The notes beneath the pieces were generated by a model that was not told the DNA's origin, did no database searches, and was given only the letters and a program-made list of their open reading frames with translations. Below, piece after piece: positions 10,756-22,900 of a stretch of DNA of 64,000 nt (the stretch's first letter is position 1; each line of letters opens with the position of its first letter). Location of the stretch: positions 5,302,001 through 5,366,000 of the forward strand of contig JAYKKT010000064.1 of NCBI GenBank assembly GCA_036023115.1, given 5' to 3'. This DNA is from Brasenia schreberi. Lineage: Eukaryota; Streptophyta; Magnoliopsida; Nymphaeales; Cabombaceae. Both the position numbers and the translations under genes were made by a program.

Positions 10756-11174
10756 ATTGTGTGAGGCAAGAATAATCTTATGATATTATTTCTTGTGAGT
10801 ACAGGTATGGATTGTTCTCTTAATGAAGAAATTGGAGTGGATGAATATAATGACTTGTAGAGGAGCAGAAGTCTTCAAAATGCAAACCAATTTCATTGGA
10901 GCACTCTTGCTGATTATCTTAGTGGGAACATCAATATGTCAAGTGATACACGGTGCAAGCCAACCAACTCAACAATTTGTCCCCAGCGTTCCTCTATGAT
11001 TTCCTATTCTCAGAAAATGGAGATGGGAACTCTTTTGATATTCAATTGTGGAATATTGCAAAAAATTTGCTATTTGACCATGTTGCTGAAACTTATGGCA
11101 ATCAGGACTGGCAGATCATCCCCAAGGCAAATTCGTTCCCTCCTACATATTATGCAGCTAATGGCTGCTAATCA
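10318..11174 (+). pseudogene. Unidentified two-exon gene remnant, copy 1
   Basis: Exon 1 carries MSEISAPFRQ at 10336 and ...NPHMTFPSSG, ending at a GTATGAG donor (10423/10424). A CAG acceptor at 10802-10804 opens exon 2 in matching phase: G-MDCSLNEEIGVDEYND. Exon 2 meets an in-frame TAG at about 10858 and then a 2-base insertion near 10950. The downstream frame reads NLSPAFLYDFLFSENGDG, then NIAKNLLFDHVAETYGNQ and ends ...YYAANGC-stop at about 11171. Comparison with copy 2 (14767-14987) identifies the stop and the insertion as lesions. I do not recognise the family; it is Asn/Ser-rich and looks like the C-terminal part of a regulatory protein, but that is a guess. The intron holds a large mixed microsatellite. 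Confidence 0.6.
10613..10752. repeat. Compound (CT)n(CA)n(TA)n microsatellite
   Basis: Runs of CT, CACA and then interrupted and pure TA units, in the intron of the broken gene. Confidence 0.9.
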
Positions 11175-11432
11175 TCCGGCTGTAGATAAATGTAAAAATG
11201 TCCGAGTTTTCTTCTTATTAGCAGGGAGGATAAATAGTTTATTCCTTTGAGAATAAGGTGTTGTAAATAAGTTTTCCTTTGACAGTCATTGATTTTGGAA
11301 GAACCAATAAAAACCATTTGTCTTATATGTTTTCGCTCAATAATGTTTTGGTCAAGTTATTTGTAATTCGCATGAACTTCATATGCTTTGCGGAGATGAT
11401 TCGAATAATACAAGAACTTTGAGATCAGGTAC

Positions 11433-12165
11433 CTGCCAAACGTGCAACATGAACACCATAACTTTTGGGGCCGGCACCAGGGATGAACTTATAGAGAAAT
11501 GTGACTTCTTCAATCCCATTGGCATCTTTATTGACTTGGCATGCCATGTGGCATAATGATGCCTGCTACCACGCACAGGCAAGCAAACATGAAAGCATAC
11601 ACGAGGGTTATTTGCATATTTCACAGCTAACCGATGATAATATGTAGAAAATATGCTTCGACGACCTATCTTCTGGACAAAATAATCCAGAACAGACTCT
11701 CTGCAGAACATAAAAGTTAACAATATGAGACCATTGTAAACCAGAAAGCCCCAATAAATATAGCAGCTGACATGGGCACTCAGAGAACTAAGCACAAACC
11801 AAGCACTGAAAGTTTAAAAGAGATCCATAATATGCACTTACGCAATTGCCTGACCATCTGAAGTCGATGTCCCTCTACCAAGTTCATCTACTACTACCAA
11901 AGAATTATGGGTAGCACATAACACTTGCAATCTTATGAATTGGGCAATGGAACCGATCAAGAATGTGAACATGACCAGCAGACTAGATGAATTCTTACCA
12001 TCATAGTTGCAGTCTCTGACAGTTGGGTGAGAAAAGTACTTTATCCTGTAATTTTGTGATCCTTTGCACCCATTTGAACCAAAATAAGATCAACAGGGGA
12101 TAGATGAAAACTTTCTGCAGGAACATATGCTCCAACCTGGGCTACAAAATTCATGAGAGAAAGCC
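11433..12165 (-). pseudogene. MSH6-like MutS-homologue ATPase domain remnant
   Basis: Four exon-like blocks on the minus strand give the C-terminal ATPase domain of a MutS homologue, closest to MSH6. Block 1 (about 12160-11999) reads VAQVGAYVPAESF, then SPVDLILVQMGAKDH, then a TAA (12043-12041) where the family has CAA. Block 2 (11923-11842) reads THNSLVVVDELGRGTSTSDG, the Walker B/signature region. Block 3 (11700 to about 11595) reads ESVLDYFVQKIGRRSIFST, then YYHRLAVKY. Block 4 (about 11546-11433) reads [20 protein letters not shown], then [16 protein letters not shown]. Donors and acceptors of blocks 1-3 are intact. The Walker A exon is absent, and about 40 bp of odd sequence separates blocks 3 and 4. 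MSH6 acts in the MutS-alpha mismatch-repair complex. This copy is broken and N-terminally truncated. Confidence 0.82.
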
Positions 12166-12470
12166 ACTGCCATTGACATATGAACATTAAATTTCGATGA
12201 GGAACAAGTACTATTTGCACTCTTTTGGCTAGGAAAAGGTTGAATGCCATAAGCTGAGGTCCTCAGTGAAGTGTTTCTGCACGCACCCTCTATGTCAGGG
12301 TTTTATTTGACACTATCTGTTAGTAATGGTTTGGTTTTTCTGCATAGAGGGGTGGCTGGTTTAATTCTGCATTTTTCTTTCTCTTTTCTTGTTTATACTA
12401 GTCTGAATTGTAGTCACCAATGTTGGTCATATCCTGAAAATATCAAGATAGGGTGAGCAATTTAAAGGTG

Positions 12471-12672
12471 GCCGACATTATCAGGAAAACGTTATGATAA
12501 TTTTGCAAAGCATCGCTCTTATTCGTGTTATACTGATGATATTAAAATATATATACATATACATGTACTTGGCCGACATTATCAGGAAAACGTTATGATA
12601 ATTTTGCAAAGCATCACTCTTATTCGTGTTATACTGATGATATTAAAATATATATACATATACATGTACTCG
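12471..12672. repeat. 101-bp tandem duplication
   Basis: Two nearly identical units starting GCCGACATTATCAGGAAAAC at 12471 and at 12572, differing at very few positions. No coding content. Confidence 0.9.
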
Positions 12673-14240
12673 TTATATACGATTCAAACTCAGCATTTCA
12701 TTCTTTTTGTTTTTTTAATTTATAAGGCATTTTTTTATGTTTTACATGCTTTCGCATAGGCAAAATGGTCTTACCGATCATTACATTTTTTAAGTTCCAC
12801 TTTTGTTTGATTTTGAAAGTTTCAGAGGCACTTGAGGTGTGCTTGAGAATTACAACTTTTTAAGAATCGCAAGAAAATTGAAAAATAATCTCTCTCCTGA
12901 GAAGTCTATCTGAGAAATTGTCGTGAACAAGAAAAATGTCCGGTTTGAACTGCTGAATGAAATCATGACTTTTAAAACATTTTCCTTCTTATCTCTTCGT
13001 GTCTGGTGTTTTTCATGTTTTTATATTTACAAAGTGCATAATTTGGTGTCAACTGTCAATTGTCTCTGATCTAATGCACCCAGAAAAATGCGATCAAATG
13101 TGAGAAACTTTGCCGGAAACCATCCTTAGAAGTCTGCATGGACAATTTTAAGATGCCAATGTACACCACAAGAATTGTTAAACACTCTGTCTATCTTAGT
13201 CTCTGTTGCAAGAGCTAGTATAACATCGACCTTCAGCTCATTTACTAAAATAACGTAATTTTTTATCTTTTGTGAACCAGATTAGAGAGTTTGTGATTAA
13301 ACTATTTTGCTTGACCCGTGCATGGAGGGGGAGTCTATGGAAGCATAGTTATATATATGAATATAGTTGATGGTTGTGCACCTGGAGTTACTACCTTTTG
13401 TTTCTTGAGTCTGATGGTTGTTTCTGTTCTTTTTTGCCAACCCATAATGCTTATTGTTGCTGATGCGTTTAAAAGTTTGAAATAGTCAACCCTCTTACAT
13501 GTTAGAGTTTTGCCTTGGATTGGCATCTACTGCTGGTAGCAGCGTCTTGAGATGATTGTCACTATTCTCGGCGTCCACCTTGTTAAAAGTAGTCCTGAAT
13601 GGTTTTTTGCTTTCTAGAGCAAAACATTTGGGCGTCTTCTGCTTGAATTTTTAAATATGGAAACAATTCCAACTACATGATTCCACCTGTGGACAATTTC
13701 TCTTTCGAAATACATTTGTTCTCATATTATTGAGTAGCTTGTTTTGATAAGTGTGAAATGTTGCCAAAGTAAAGATGTATTGTATCGTTTATGACTATTC
13801 ATGCAAGCTTATAATATATCAAACTAATGAGTTTCTTTAAAGTAAACCACCGCTTGATGACACGTCTCTTAAGTTGATTATATAATGCAAACTCTTTTCA
13901 GTGATAATTCAAGATTCTTCAGAGAAAATCTCTTAAAACAGTATCATATGCCCTCTTGAACTCTCGCAAGCACCATGTATAGTTCCTCATCTTGGCACTT
14001 TTGTATGGCCAAATCGTTTCCGAAACTTTTAATACCGATGTGTGAATTGACTTCTTTTACCGGACAGCGCTAAAATTGGGTTTTAGTTGTGGTATGCTTG
14101 CTATCTTTGGATGAGATTACTTTTTTTGGAACATCATCTTTCTGAAAGAATTAACATCACATTAAGCTACGCCTGTGGATTTTGCTGAATATATGACAAA
14201 AATCCCTTTTTAGTATGGCCAATCTTTCCTGTTTTTGTTT
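12673..14240. other. AT-rich non-coding spacer
   Basis: About 1.6 kb in which I see no gene, clear transposon end or structured repeat. The minus-strand ORF at 13335-13526 has no recognisable feature. Confidence 0.45.
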
Positions 14241-14556
14241 TATGGCCATGATTTACTGGATCACAGGAAGAACCACATCTACCAGATTGCTTGAGCGTTT
14301 CTGTTTATGTGCTTATTAGTGGCCTGGTTCCCTAATCATTGACTGTCGTCTTCTTTCCTCTTGATCTTATCAACATTTTTCATGACTTACTGCAGAACTG
14401 GAACATTTTTCATGACTTACTGCAGAACTGGATGTTGGATGATTGGCAAGAAGAAATGAGTGTTTATGTTTAACATGTTTTTTTTAATCTCATTTTTGCA
14501 GTAAAATTTAAGGAAAGAATTGAGCCAAAGAAAGATAAGACCCCAACCCATGTTTT
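14241..14556. repeat. Segmental duplicate, right copy (pair with 2811-3108)
   Basis: Homologous to 2811-3108 throughout. It contains a private 30-bp tandem duplication (14372-14401 and 14402-14431) absent from the left copy. Confidence 0.8.
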
Positions 14557-14718
14557 ACACAATTATACATTAAAGGGCATTAAGATTTTATATATGTATA
14601 TATAGAGACAAAGAGAAACTGGTATATGCTAACACGCATACTAGTAAATACATACAAATCCTAATCATCTATTTTTAAAATAGATGGATGATTGAGATTT
14701 AAAATTTAAAAAGCATAT

Positions 14719-14757
<39 letters not shown>
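14551..14757. repeat. Second block of right segmental duplicate ending in (TA)n
   Basis: Matches 3452-3658, including the TATTTTTAAAATA hairpin and the terminal (TA)n at about 14720-14757, where it is joined directly to the copied exon. Confidence 0.75.
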
Positions 14758-14759
<2 letters not shown>

Positions 14760-14766
14760 AGCAGTT

Positions 14767-14987
14767 ATGGATTGCTCTCTTGATGAAGAAATTGGAGTGG
14801 GCGAATATAATGACTTGTATAGGAGAAGTCTTCAAAATGCAAACCAATTTCATGGAAGTACTCTTGGTGATTATCATAGTGGGAACATCAACATGTCAAG
14901 TGATACAGTGCAAGCTAACCAACTCAACAATTTGTCCCCAGCATTTTTCTATGATTCCCTATTCTCATAAAGTGGAGATGGGTTAAT
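14767..14987 (+). pseudogene. Unidentified gene remnant, copy 2 (exon 2 only)
   Basis: Reads MDCSLDEEIGVGEYNDLYRR, then NANQFHGSTLGDYHSGNINM and NLSPAFFYDSLFS, ending at a TAA (about 14968-14970) where copy 1 has GAA. It keeps the frame through the points where copy 1 has a stop and an insertion, so the two copies broke independently. The exon-1 equivalent and the true intron acceptor are missing; the exon is fused to a (TA)n run. Confidence 0.7.
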
Positions 14988-15141
14988 CTTTGATGATAGA
15001 TGATTGAAATTTGAATCTATAAAGTGAAAAGGTATATGTGCTTTGTATTGTGCTTTTTGCAGATACAATTTATTCACACAAGCACTTTTGCTTTTTAAAT
15101 TTAAAAAAATTGTTCAAATTTTTGTGCATTACCAATCTCTT

Positions 15142-15209
<68 letters not shown>

Positions 15210-15210
15210 G
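15142..15210. repeat. (CA)n(TA)n(GA)n microsatellite
   Basis: Three consecutive dinucleotide runs, seen directly. Confidence 0.9.
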
Positions 15211-15223
15211 GGGTAGTCCTAAA

Positions 15224-15401
15224 TAGGTATAAAAATGCTTAAACATCTTTATTATTTGAATTTTGAAATAAAAGGCAAAGATTTTAACTAAAAATCATAT
15301 TGTAGTAATATACCATTTGTATTATATACAAAACAATTGAAATCTCTAACATTGATCTCAAAGATCAATAATGGTGATGTTTAAGCATTTTTATACACCT
15401 A
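15224..15401. mobile_element. MITE-like element with terminal inverted repeats
   Basis: GGTATAAAAATGCTTAAACA near 15226 is mirrored by TGTTTAAGCATTTTTATAC near 15378-15396. About 178 bp, AT-rich, no coding capacity. Its ends resemble those of the element at 54725-54945. Confidence 0.7.
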
Positions 15402-15567
15402 AAGATATTATTATGCATTTAAACACCACTTACACTACCCACTCATATCTACCCATTATTTACTCATTGCTTTTGAATGACACAAGTATAATAAAAATAT
15501 CTTTTTTAATTATATTCATATCATTCAAAAGCAATGGATAGCATGAGTATGTCCCCGGATCTAGTTT

Positions 15568-15649
<82 letters not shown>
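15568..15649. repeat. (CT)n(TA)n microsatellite
   Basis: About 13 CT units followed by roughly 27 TA units. Peptides such as YIYIYI and RERERE read here are artefacts of this repeat. Confidence 0.95.
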
Positions 15650-15650
<1 letters not shown>

Positions 15651-16972
15651 CATATATAGTAATGGAGGCCCAAGCCAAATGTACAACCTCAGATATCAAA
15701 CCGACAATCTTCAACTTGTGAATCGGACTCCTAGCTAAGTGTGTTTATAGTTTGATTCTAACCTCAGCCTCGAACAAACTGCTCAGTTCTTAAGGGAATC
15801 GAAGCAAACCATGCTATGACCAAACCGAACCAAATCAAACTGTCGGTTTCAGTTTAGTTCAGTTCTGAACCATGATTCTACTTATTTAAGGGTTTTACTA
15901 AATACAATGTATTATACCATTAGATTATTTAGATATACAGTTTATAGGCAACTTCATATATGATAATACAATCGGGAGGCGTATACGAGTGGAATAAAGA
16001 TTACCAATTGGGTGGTTTATCCTTCACCTCACGACACAAGATCAAATAACATAACAAACTAAAAGTTTTAGCATTTTAGTTAAAAACAATTTATAGGCAA
16101 TACCAACGACATGATAACAGGCAAACCAGATGGGGACGCTCTGCATCAACCACATGACTCAAAGGAGGCTTCATAAGGTTTCAATTGTATGCCCACTGTT
16201 AATTGTCAATCCATATCACGAAGGTCACACATAAATGTCATGCTTTTAAGGATTATCTACAAACTATGGAGGCTTATTATTGTTGTCGTTATTATTATTC
16301 AAGTTCATATGAGAATTCAAACTCATATCCAATATTTATCTCAAGTAATAATTGGAATCCATAACCTAATGTCAATTCCTATTTTAACCTTAATAATAGC
16401 TAATATGGAAAGGTGGGTAGAGAGAGTTTTAATATTTAAAAGCATAGATTATTAGTGACTCAACCTGCTCATACTTTTAGTTAAAAATGAACAATAGGTT
16501 ATTAAAAAAATGGATCACGGAAAAGGATATCTATTCATAGGATTATACCTGAATTTTTTCATACACGATTATACTTCAAAATTAAATTCTACCTTCGACT
16601 AAACAAAGGAAACTAAGCAAAAGCGAGAAAGAACAGATAGATTTGACTTGGTTACACTGAAATGCTAACCACCCGTCCACAGAAGTCACATTTTACACGA
16701 CTGAAGGGTGCACATAGTTCTTCCGTAAACATCTTTAAAAATTTTTGCTTGTATGAGTTTCTACTATGAATCTTGACAGATATAAATGAGCATCCATGTG
16801 AGGTATCTAGACAACTTCATCCGAGTCATTTACAGTAGTGGATTGTGGCAACTATGTAAAAGACCATGAAACCACTGAATCGAGCTCCGCAAGGGAGTGG
16901 ATACACAATGAACAAATTGAAGTGATCGGAATCTGGAAGGCAAAAACTCTTGACGCCCATGGTTGCTTCCCT
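15650..16972. other. Spacer and probable 3' UTR of the GOLD-domain gene
   Basis: The part nearest 16973 is presumably the 3' UTR of the minus-strand GOLD gene. Repeated AACCGAACC-type words occur at about 15790-15880. No other gene is seen. Confidence 0.5.
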
Positions 16973-19900
16973 TTAAACATCTGTTTCACTCTCAGGCAGT
17001 GGTGGTGCTTCTGCCACAGGTGGTATAGCATCTACTTTGTACCGCAATGTCTAAGGAAATCAATGCATAAATATAAACTAGGTCAGAACAATTCCACTAA
17101 ATTATGGATGACCGCGACAGATTAGAGGTATTTGCTATTTGAAGTTGTATACCTTTTTGAAGAAATTAGAGTATGCATTATCCCAGATGAGTTTGTATGT
17201 GCCAGCAAGACATGTGCAGAAGTTTCCCTAGGAAATCAACCTCTAAGTAGCATTTTTCACGACATAGACAATCTCAAACACAATAGAATTTGAGCGGAGT
17301 TTACCTGGTCAGATTCATATCGTCGATAGGGTAAGATCATCTGCAAATGATATCATTTTATCAGAAAAATTTTACGTTCAAAGGCACAGACCAAACATAA
17401 AAGAGGAAGAGAAGAAATAAATCTTCAGAATATTTTATCTGGCTTAAGTAAAGTGAATCCTCAAGGTTGAGTGAACTTACTGTCACTTCACCGCTAGGAC
17501 TTACATATTCCACGCTGAATCCTATGTCCTGAAAAAGAAAGAAGCAGACATGGATCTTTACCAAACAAAATATTACACGATGCACTGGAAATCTGGCGTG
17601 GATTTTTGAAAATTTAGATGACAATTGCAGAAGACGCCCCAACAGATTTCAGTACGTTAACATCCGAGTGGAAATTCCTGATGAATGGTGAAAGAATTTT
17701 CTTTTCACGATATCAATCACCTAGAGAGAATGTAGACTTGAAATTACCAGAACAGGGGATTACTAATCTTCAGAAAAGAAAAGATTTTGGTACATCTAGA
17801 AGGATAAGAGATCTGGTTTATGAATCAGTTCTCAGGATCATCAGTTAATTGTGGAAGAATGGTGAGAATTGACAAACAAAACCATGTGACAGAAGTCAAA
17901 AGTAAGGTAGACTTGTTAACTGTCCTATAATCTAATGTGATGGCCTCAAGTTTCTGGATGAGTAAGTGCAACCAAACTTCCCATTAAGACTCCTAAGTGG
18001 TCTAACCCATTTGCAAGAAGCACAGCATGTTACTGTGCTTATGAAACCTGGACCAAAACATTTTGTAGCTTTTTACTTCTGATGCAAGCAAGGACAAATC
18101 CACCATTTGTTCAGTTAACAAGTACACATTTATTTATAATGTGAGGATGCGCATTTCCAACTCTGGTAGATTTGGCATAACTGACATCACAATATTAAAA
18201 CAAAAAGGAAACAAGAGAACTAATGGCAAGTATAATCCACTTGAATCTAGAATCAACTCCACCATACTTATTGCAACCTAGTTCTGAGTCTCTGTGACAA
18301 TGTCTTGAAGCACACACGAAACATGAAAACAAGCAGGACTTCCCAATCATGCTCTGGTTGCATTCATCAGTAAAAATACATGAAGAAGCAAATCTGTTTT
18401 ATTACTTCTACCCACAAATTTCTTTAATAAAAAAACAAAGTTATAAACTTGAGCCTGCCATCTTTCATCAAGTTTGGAGATAATACCAGGTTTATTTTCC
18501 CTTGAACCAATGAGAAGTCCCAAGCAATATAGGAGTTTATGGAGTCAACTGTCAACAAAACCTACAAACAATGGGAATTCAGTCACCTAAGCAAGAACTA
18601 CACAAATATTGAGTTTAAATAGACAGTATTCACGGGTATAATAGCCAAAAATATGAGTAGGCGACCCATGTTACTAATTTGATTCCAACAAAAACAAATG
18701 AAAGCCGGTGGACATTTTTATTTTGTAACCAGAGTCTCACAAAGTAGAACTCGCTTAAATAAATCAGAGAAGGAAAGAACCTCATGAATATTTCCTGCAG
18801 GAATAACCAACTCTTTAAATTCATCGTTCCTCCTGCAAAAAGAATCAAAAGTTCGATTTTAATAATCTAGACATAATGTCAGCACTTTGTTAAACTTAAA
18901 AGTAGAGGGATATAGACATAATGATTCTTGTGACAGCTTCACAACTCAACAAATACAACCATACATATCCATATGATACCACCGACATTGATTGAATAAT
19001 GGTTAGCAACTCATAATAATCTAGAACATGAAGCGAGCTATTTTGGTAATTCAATCATACTGATTCCCAAAGTAATAAACTTGACAATAGTGACCACCAA
19101 GTTTCAGCACCTAACAATACAAAGAATCTTGACATGGTTCAATAGTTCCTTGAGGTTGGAATTGACAAAGAGTTCTTATCAATATAAATACATGAATACC
19201 TTCAACTTTGCTTGAATGCCTTTCAAAAAGGAACCAATTCACAGACATACACAAATGAGTTCATAGAGACACTTATTAGTGTTCTTGCAGTATGGTCATT
19301 ACTAGGAGTATTTATATCCCTCAATTTACAAAAAATGGACAAAAAAGAAAAGAGTGCATCAAGTTATTCACACTAAATGGTGGAACCTCAAAAGCAAGAA
19401 AGAAGGTATATTTAAAGAGAAAGTCCTTCAAGGAGATGCTTGGGATGGAACAATATGGCCATACATATTAGAAAAGTGGTGAAAGATGTGTCAGGTGAAT
19501 CTAAGGAAGTTGTACCGGCACAAAAAGAACCTTAGTGGTGGAGTGAAGTAGTGCAAAATAAAATCAAGGTAAAAAAGGCATGTTACAAATTACACTATGC
19601 TAAGAAAACTAGTGAAACTTTAGAGGTTTATAACAAAGTAAAGAATGAAGCAAAAAAGACCGTAAGTGGAGCAAAAGCTAAAATTTGAGAGGATTTATAT
19701 AAAAAGACTCAACTCAAAAGAGGGTGAAAGAGATATTTTTAAGATAGCTAGGGCTAGAGATAAGAAAACTAAGGATCTTAATTCTGTTAGATGTATCAAA
19801 GGCGAGGATGAGAAAATTCTAGTGGCAAATGATGATATAAGAAATAGATGAAAAACTATTTTTATAAGCTTTTTAATGAAAATAAAGATGTTAGTATTAG

Positions 19901-22900
19901 TTTAGGAGAGTTAGCCAAATCAGAAAAGAATATAAACCATAAATTCTACCGACGTATTCAAAAGAATGAAGTCAAAGAGGCTCTTAAACATATGAAGGGT
20001 GATAAAGCGGTAGGATCAGACAATATTCTTATAGAAGTTTGGAAAATACTAGGAGAAATAGGACTCACTTGGCTCAAAGACTATTTAATGAAATATGGAG
20101 AAACCAAAAGATGCCCGAGGAATGGAGAATGAGTACACTTTCAGAGGACATAGAAATTAAAATTGACACACATTGCATCCTCCAAAAAAAAAGTTTTAAA
20201 TACCAAGGGTCAATTTTTTAGAGTGATGGAAGAATTCATGGAAATGTTACGCACATAATTAATGCTGGTTGGTTAAAATGGAGAGGAGCATAAAGTATTC
20301 TTTGTGATAAGAAGATACCATTAAAGTTAAAAGGTAAATATTATAGAGAAGCAATTAGATCTGCCATGTTTTATGGTTCTGTGTGTTGGGTAGTTAACCA
20401 TCAACATATACAAAAGATGTCTGTGACAGAAATGAAGATGTTGAAATGGATGAGTGGTCATATAAGAAAAGACCGTATACATAATGAGGTTATTAGAAAC
20501 AAATTAGGAGTGACACTAATAGAGAATAAAATGAGAGAATATCATTTAAGATGGTTTAGACATATAGAAAGAAGGTCAAAAGAAGAACCGATAAGAAGGT
20601 ATGAAAAGCTAGATTTTGAAAGTATTAAAAGATGTAGAGAACCAATGTTATCTGTATCGCACCGTATCGTACGTATCGTATCGTGTATCGCAAAAACAAA
20701 AGTATCGTGTCGTATCGCCCGTATCGTGTAGAGGACCACTATATGATACGGGCGATATGCCCAAGAACCCGTATAAAGGGTCCCTAGTCGAACAAAAACC
20801 CGCATTATTGCGGGTTTCTGTTTTTTTTTTTAGCTCCCCATGCTTCTTTTCCGTGGTTCTCCTCCTTGGGGTTCAAGAGTCCAAAATCATGCTCTACGGT
20901 GTCCATAAAAGCCTCCTAACTCGGATTGTGGTATATTTTTAGTGTTTTTCTTCATTTTTTTCTTTGTATTTGTTGTTTTTTTGTGTTATTTGTATTTTTC
21001 TTTTTTTGAATGACAAAATATGAAGTTAAGTGTGTGGATATGATTTTTATTGCATTCATGAAGTGGGAGACACTCTATTTCAGTGTTGTGTGAAGATTGA
21101 GGATTTACGAAGTGCTTTTATTTTTCAGATTTTTTATTGAATTAAAGTGCTCAATTGAGATGGCAGGAAGGGTTGTTAGAGACTCATTTTCGGTCTGATG
21201 ATCTGGCATGGCAGTGAGGTATACCAGTTGAGGGTTCAAGATTAAAGATCATATGTATGTTTTGTAAGAAGGTAGTTAGTGGTGAAATTTCACGATTGAA
21301 GCACCACCTAGCAGGGACTAGAAAAGAAATTACTCCTTGTACATGCAAAGTTAGAAGTTTGCCAGAAAGCATTAAATGGCAATGTCTTCGGATGATTGAG
21401 AGTATACAAGAGAGGAGACAACAAAATGATGATTTAGGGCAGTTTGAGGAAGATGATTATGCTATTGGATTCAGTGATAGTATTCCTTCAAAAGCCAGAA
21501 CAGAGATTGGTAGTAGCAGTTCTCGACCACCAAACAGGAGAAAGAGGGTTGCTAAAGATTTTGGAAGTAGTAGAAGAGGAAGCTCAAGAAAGAGTAGAGG
21601 AAGAGTTGCTTCTAGCATACATTCATTTTTTGCCCCTAGCACTACACCTTGTGCTCAACCTGGAATTCGTGCTGCTATGGCTTCAAAACAACTGCATGAT
21701 CAGGCAGACCTTGCAGTGGGCAGATAGTTTTATGATGCATGCATTCCATTTAATGCAGCAAATAGTTTTTATTTTCAAGCAATGGCAGATGCAATTGCTA
21801 ATATTGGTCCAGGATAAAAGATGCCCTCTTATCAAAAATTGAGAGAAAAGATCTTAGATAAGACCGTCCTTGAAGTGCAAGAATATTATTCAACTTTGAG
21901 AGAGTCATGGAAGGATACATGATGCACTATCATGGCAGACGGATGAACAGATAGGCGAAAAAAGACCTTGCTAAACTTTCTTCTCTACTATCGTAAAGGA
22001 CTTATGTTTTTGAGATCTGTAGACATGTCAATGGAGAGACACACTATAGAGATCCTACGACAAGAGTTTGATAAGGTGATATGCGAGATTGAGCTAGAGA
22101 ATGTAGTCCAATTGATTACAGATAATGCAGCTAACTACAAAGCAACTGGAAAGGAGTTAGCATATACTTATGGGACTTTCTATTGGACACCATGCACAAC
22201 CCATTGTTTAGATCTCATTCTTGAAGATATTGGTGAGATGGATGAGATAAAGGTATCACCAAATTCATCTACAACCATGCATTTGTATTGTGTATGATGA
22301 AGAGATATACAGATGGTGCAGAGCTTCTTCGTACAGTTGCAACTCAGTTTGCAACTAACTTCTTATTTGTATAGAGTATTGTGAGACAAAAGCAAGCATT
22401 GAAGAGAATGTTCTCCTTAGATGAGTGGCAACAATTTACAGAGTTGCCTCAAAATAGAAGAAACAAAAAGTTGAATGAGATTTTAGAGACAGTATTCAGG
22501 AGTACATTTTGGAATGCATGTGTGAGATTGTTGAGGATTATATGTCCTTTGGTGAAGGTTTTGAGATTAGCTGATAGCGAGGAGAAACCATCTATGGGCT
22601 ACATTTATGAAGCCATGGATAGGGCAAAAGAAAAATAAATTTAATGAAAAAAGAGGGATTATGTGCCCGTGTGGAAAATTATAGATAATAGATGGAACAA
22701 ACAACTGCATCAGCCTATTCATGTATCAATATATTATCTAAACTCATTATTAAGGTACTCAGTAAGCTTCAAAATGGACAGTGAGGTTAATCGAGGCATC
22801 ATTGATTGTATAGACAGATTAGTCCCTAATAAGAGTTCAGCAGATGATATACATCGAGAAATAGAGATCTATGATAATGCTCTTTACTTAATGGGTTTGC

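Noticed and set aside
15460..15714. ORF with long YIYIYI and RERERE runs
   Set aside because: Entirely produced by a (CT)n(TA)n microsatellite; the same applies to ORFs at 14665, 53948, 53983, 54414, 57749 and 57762.
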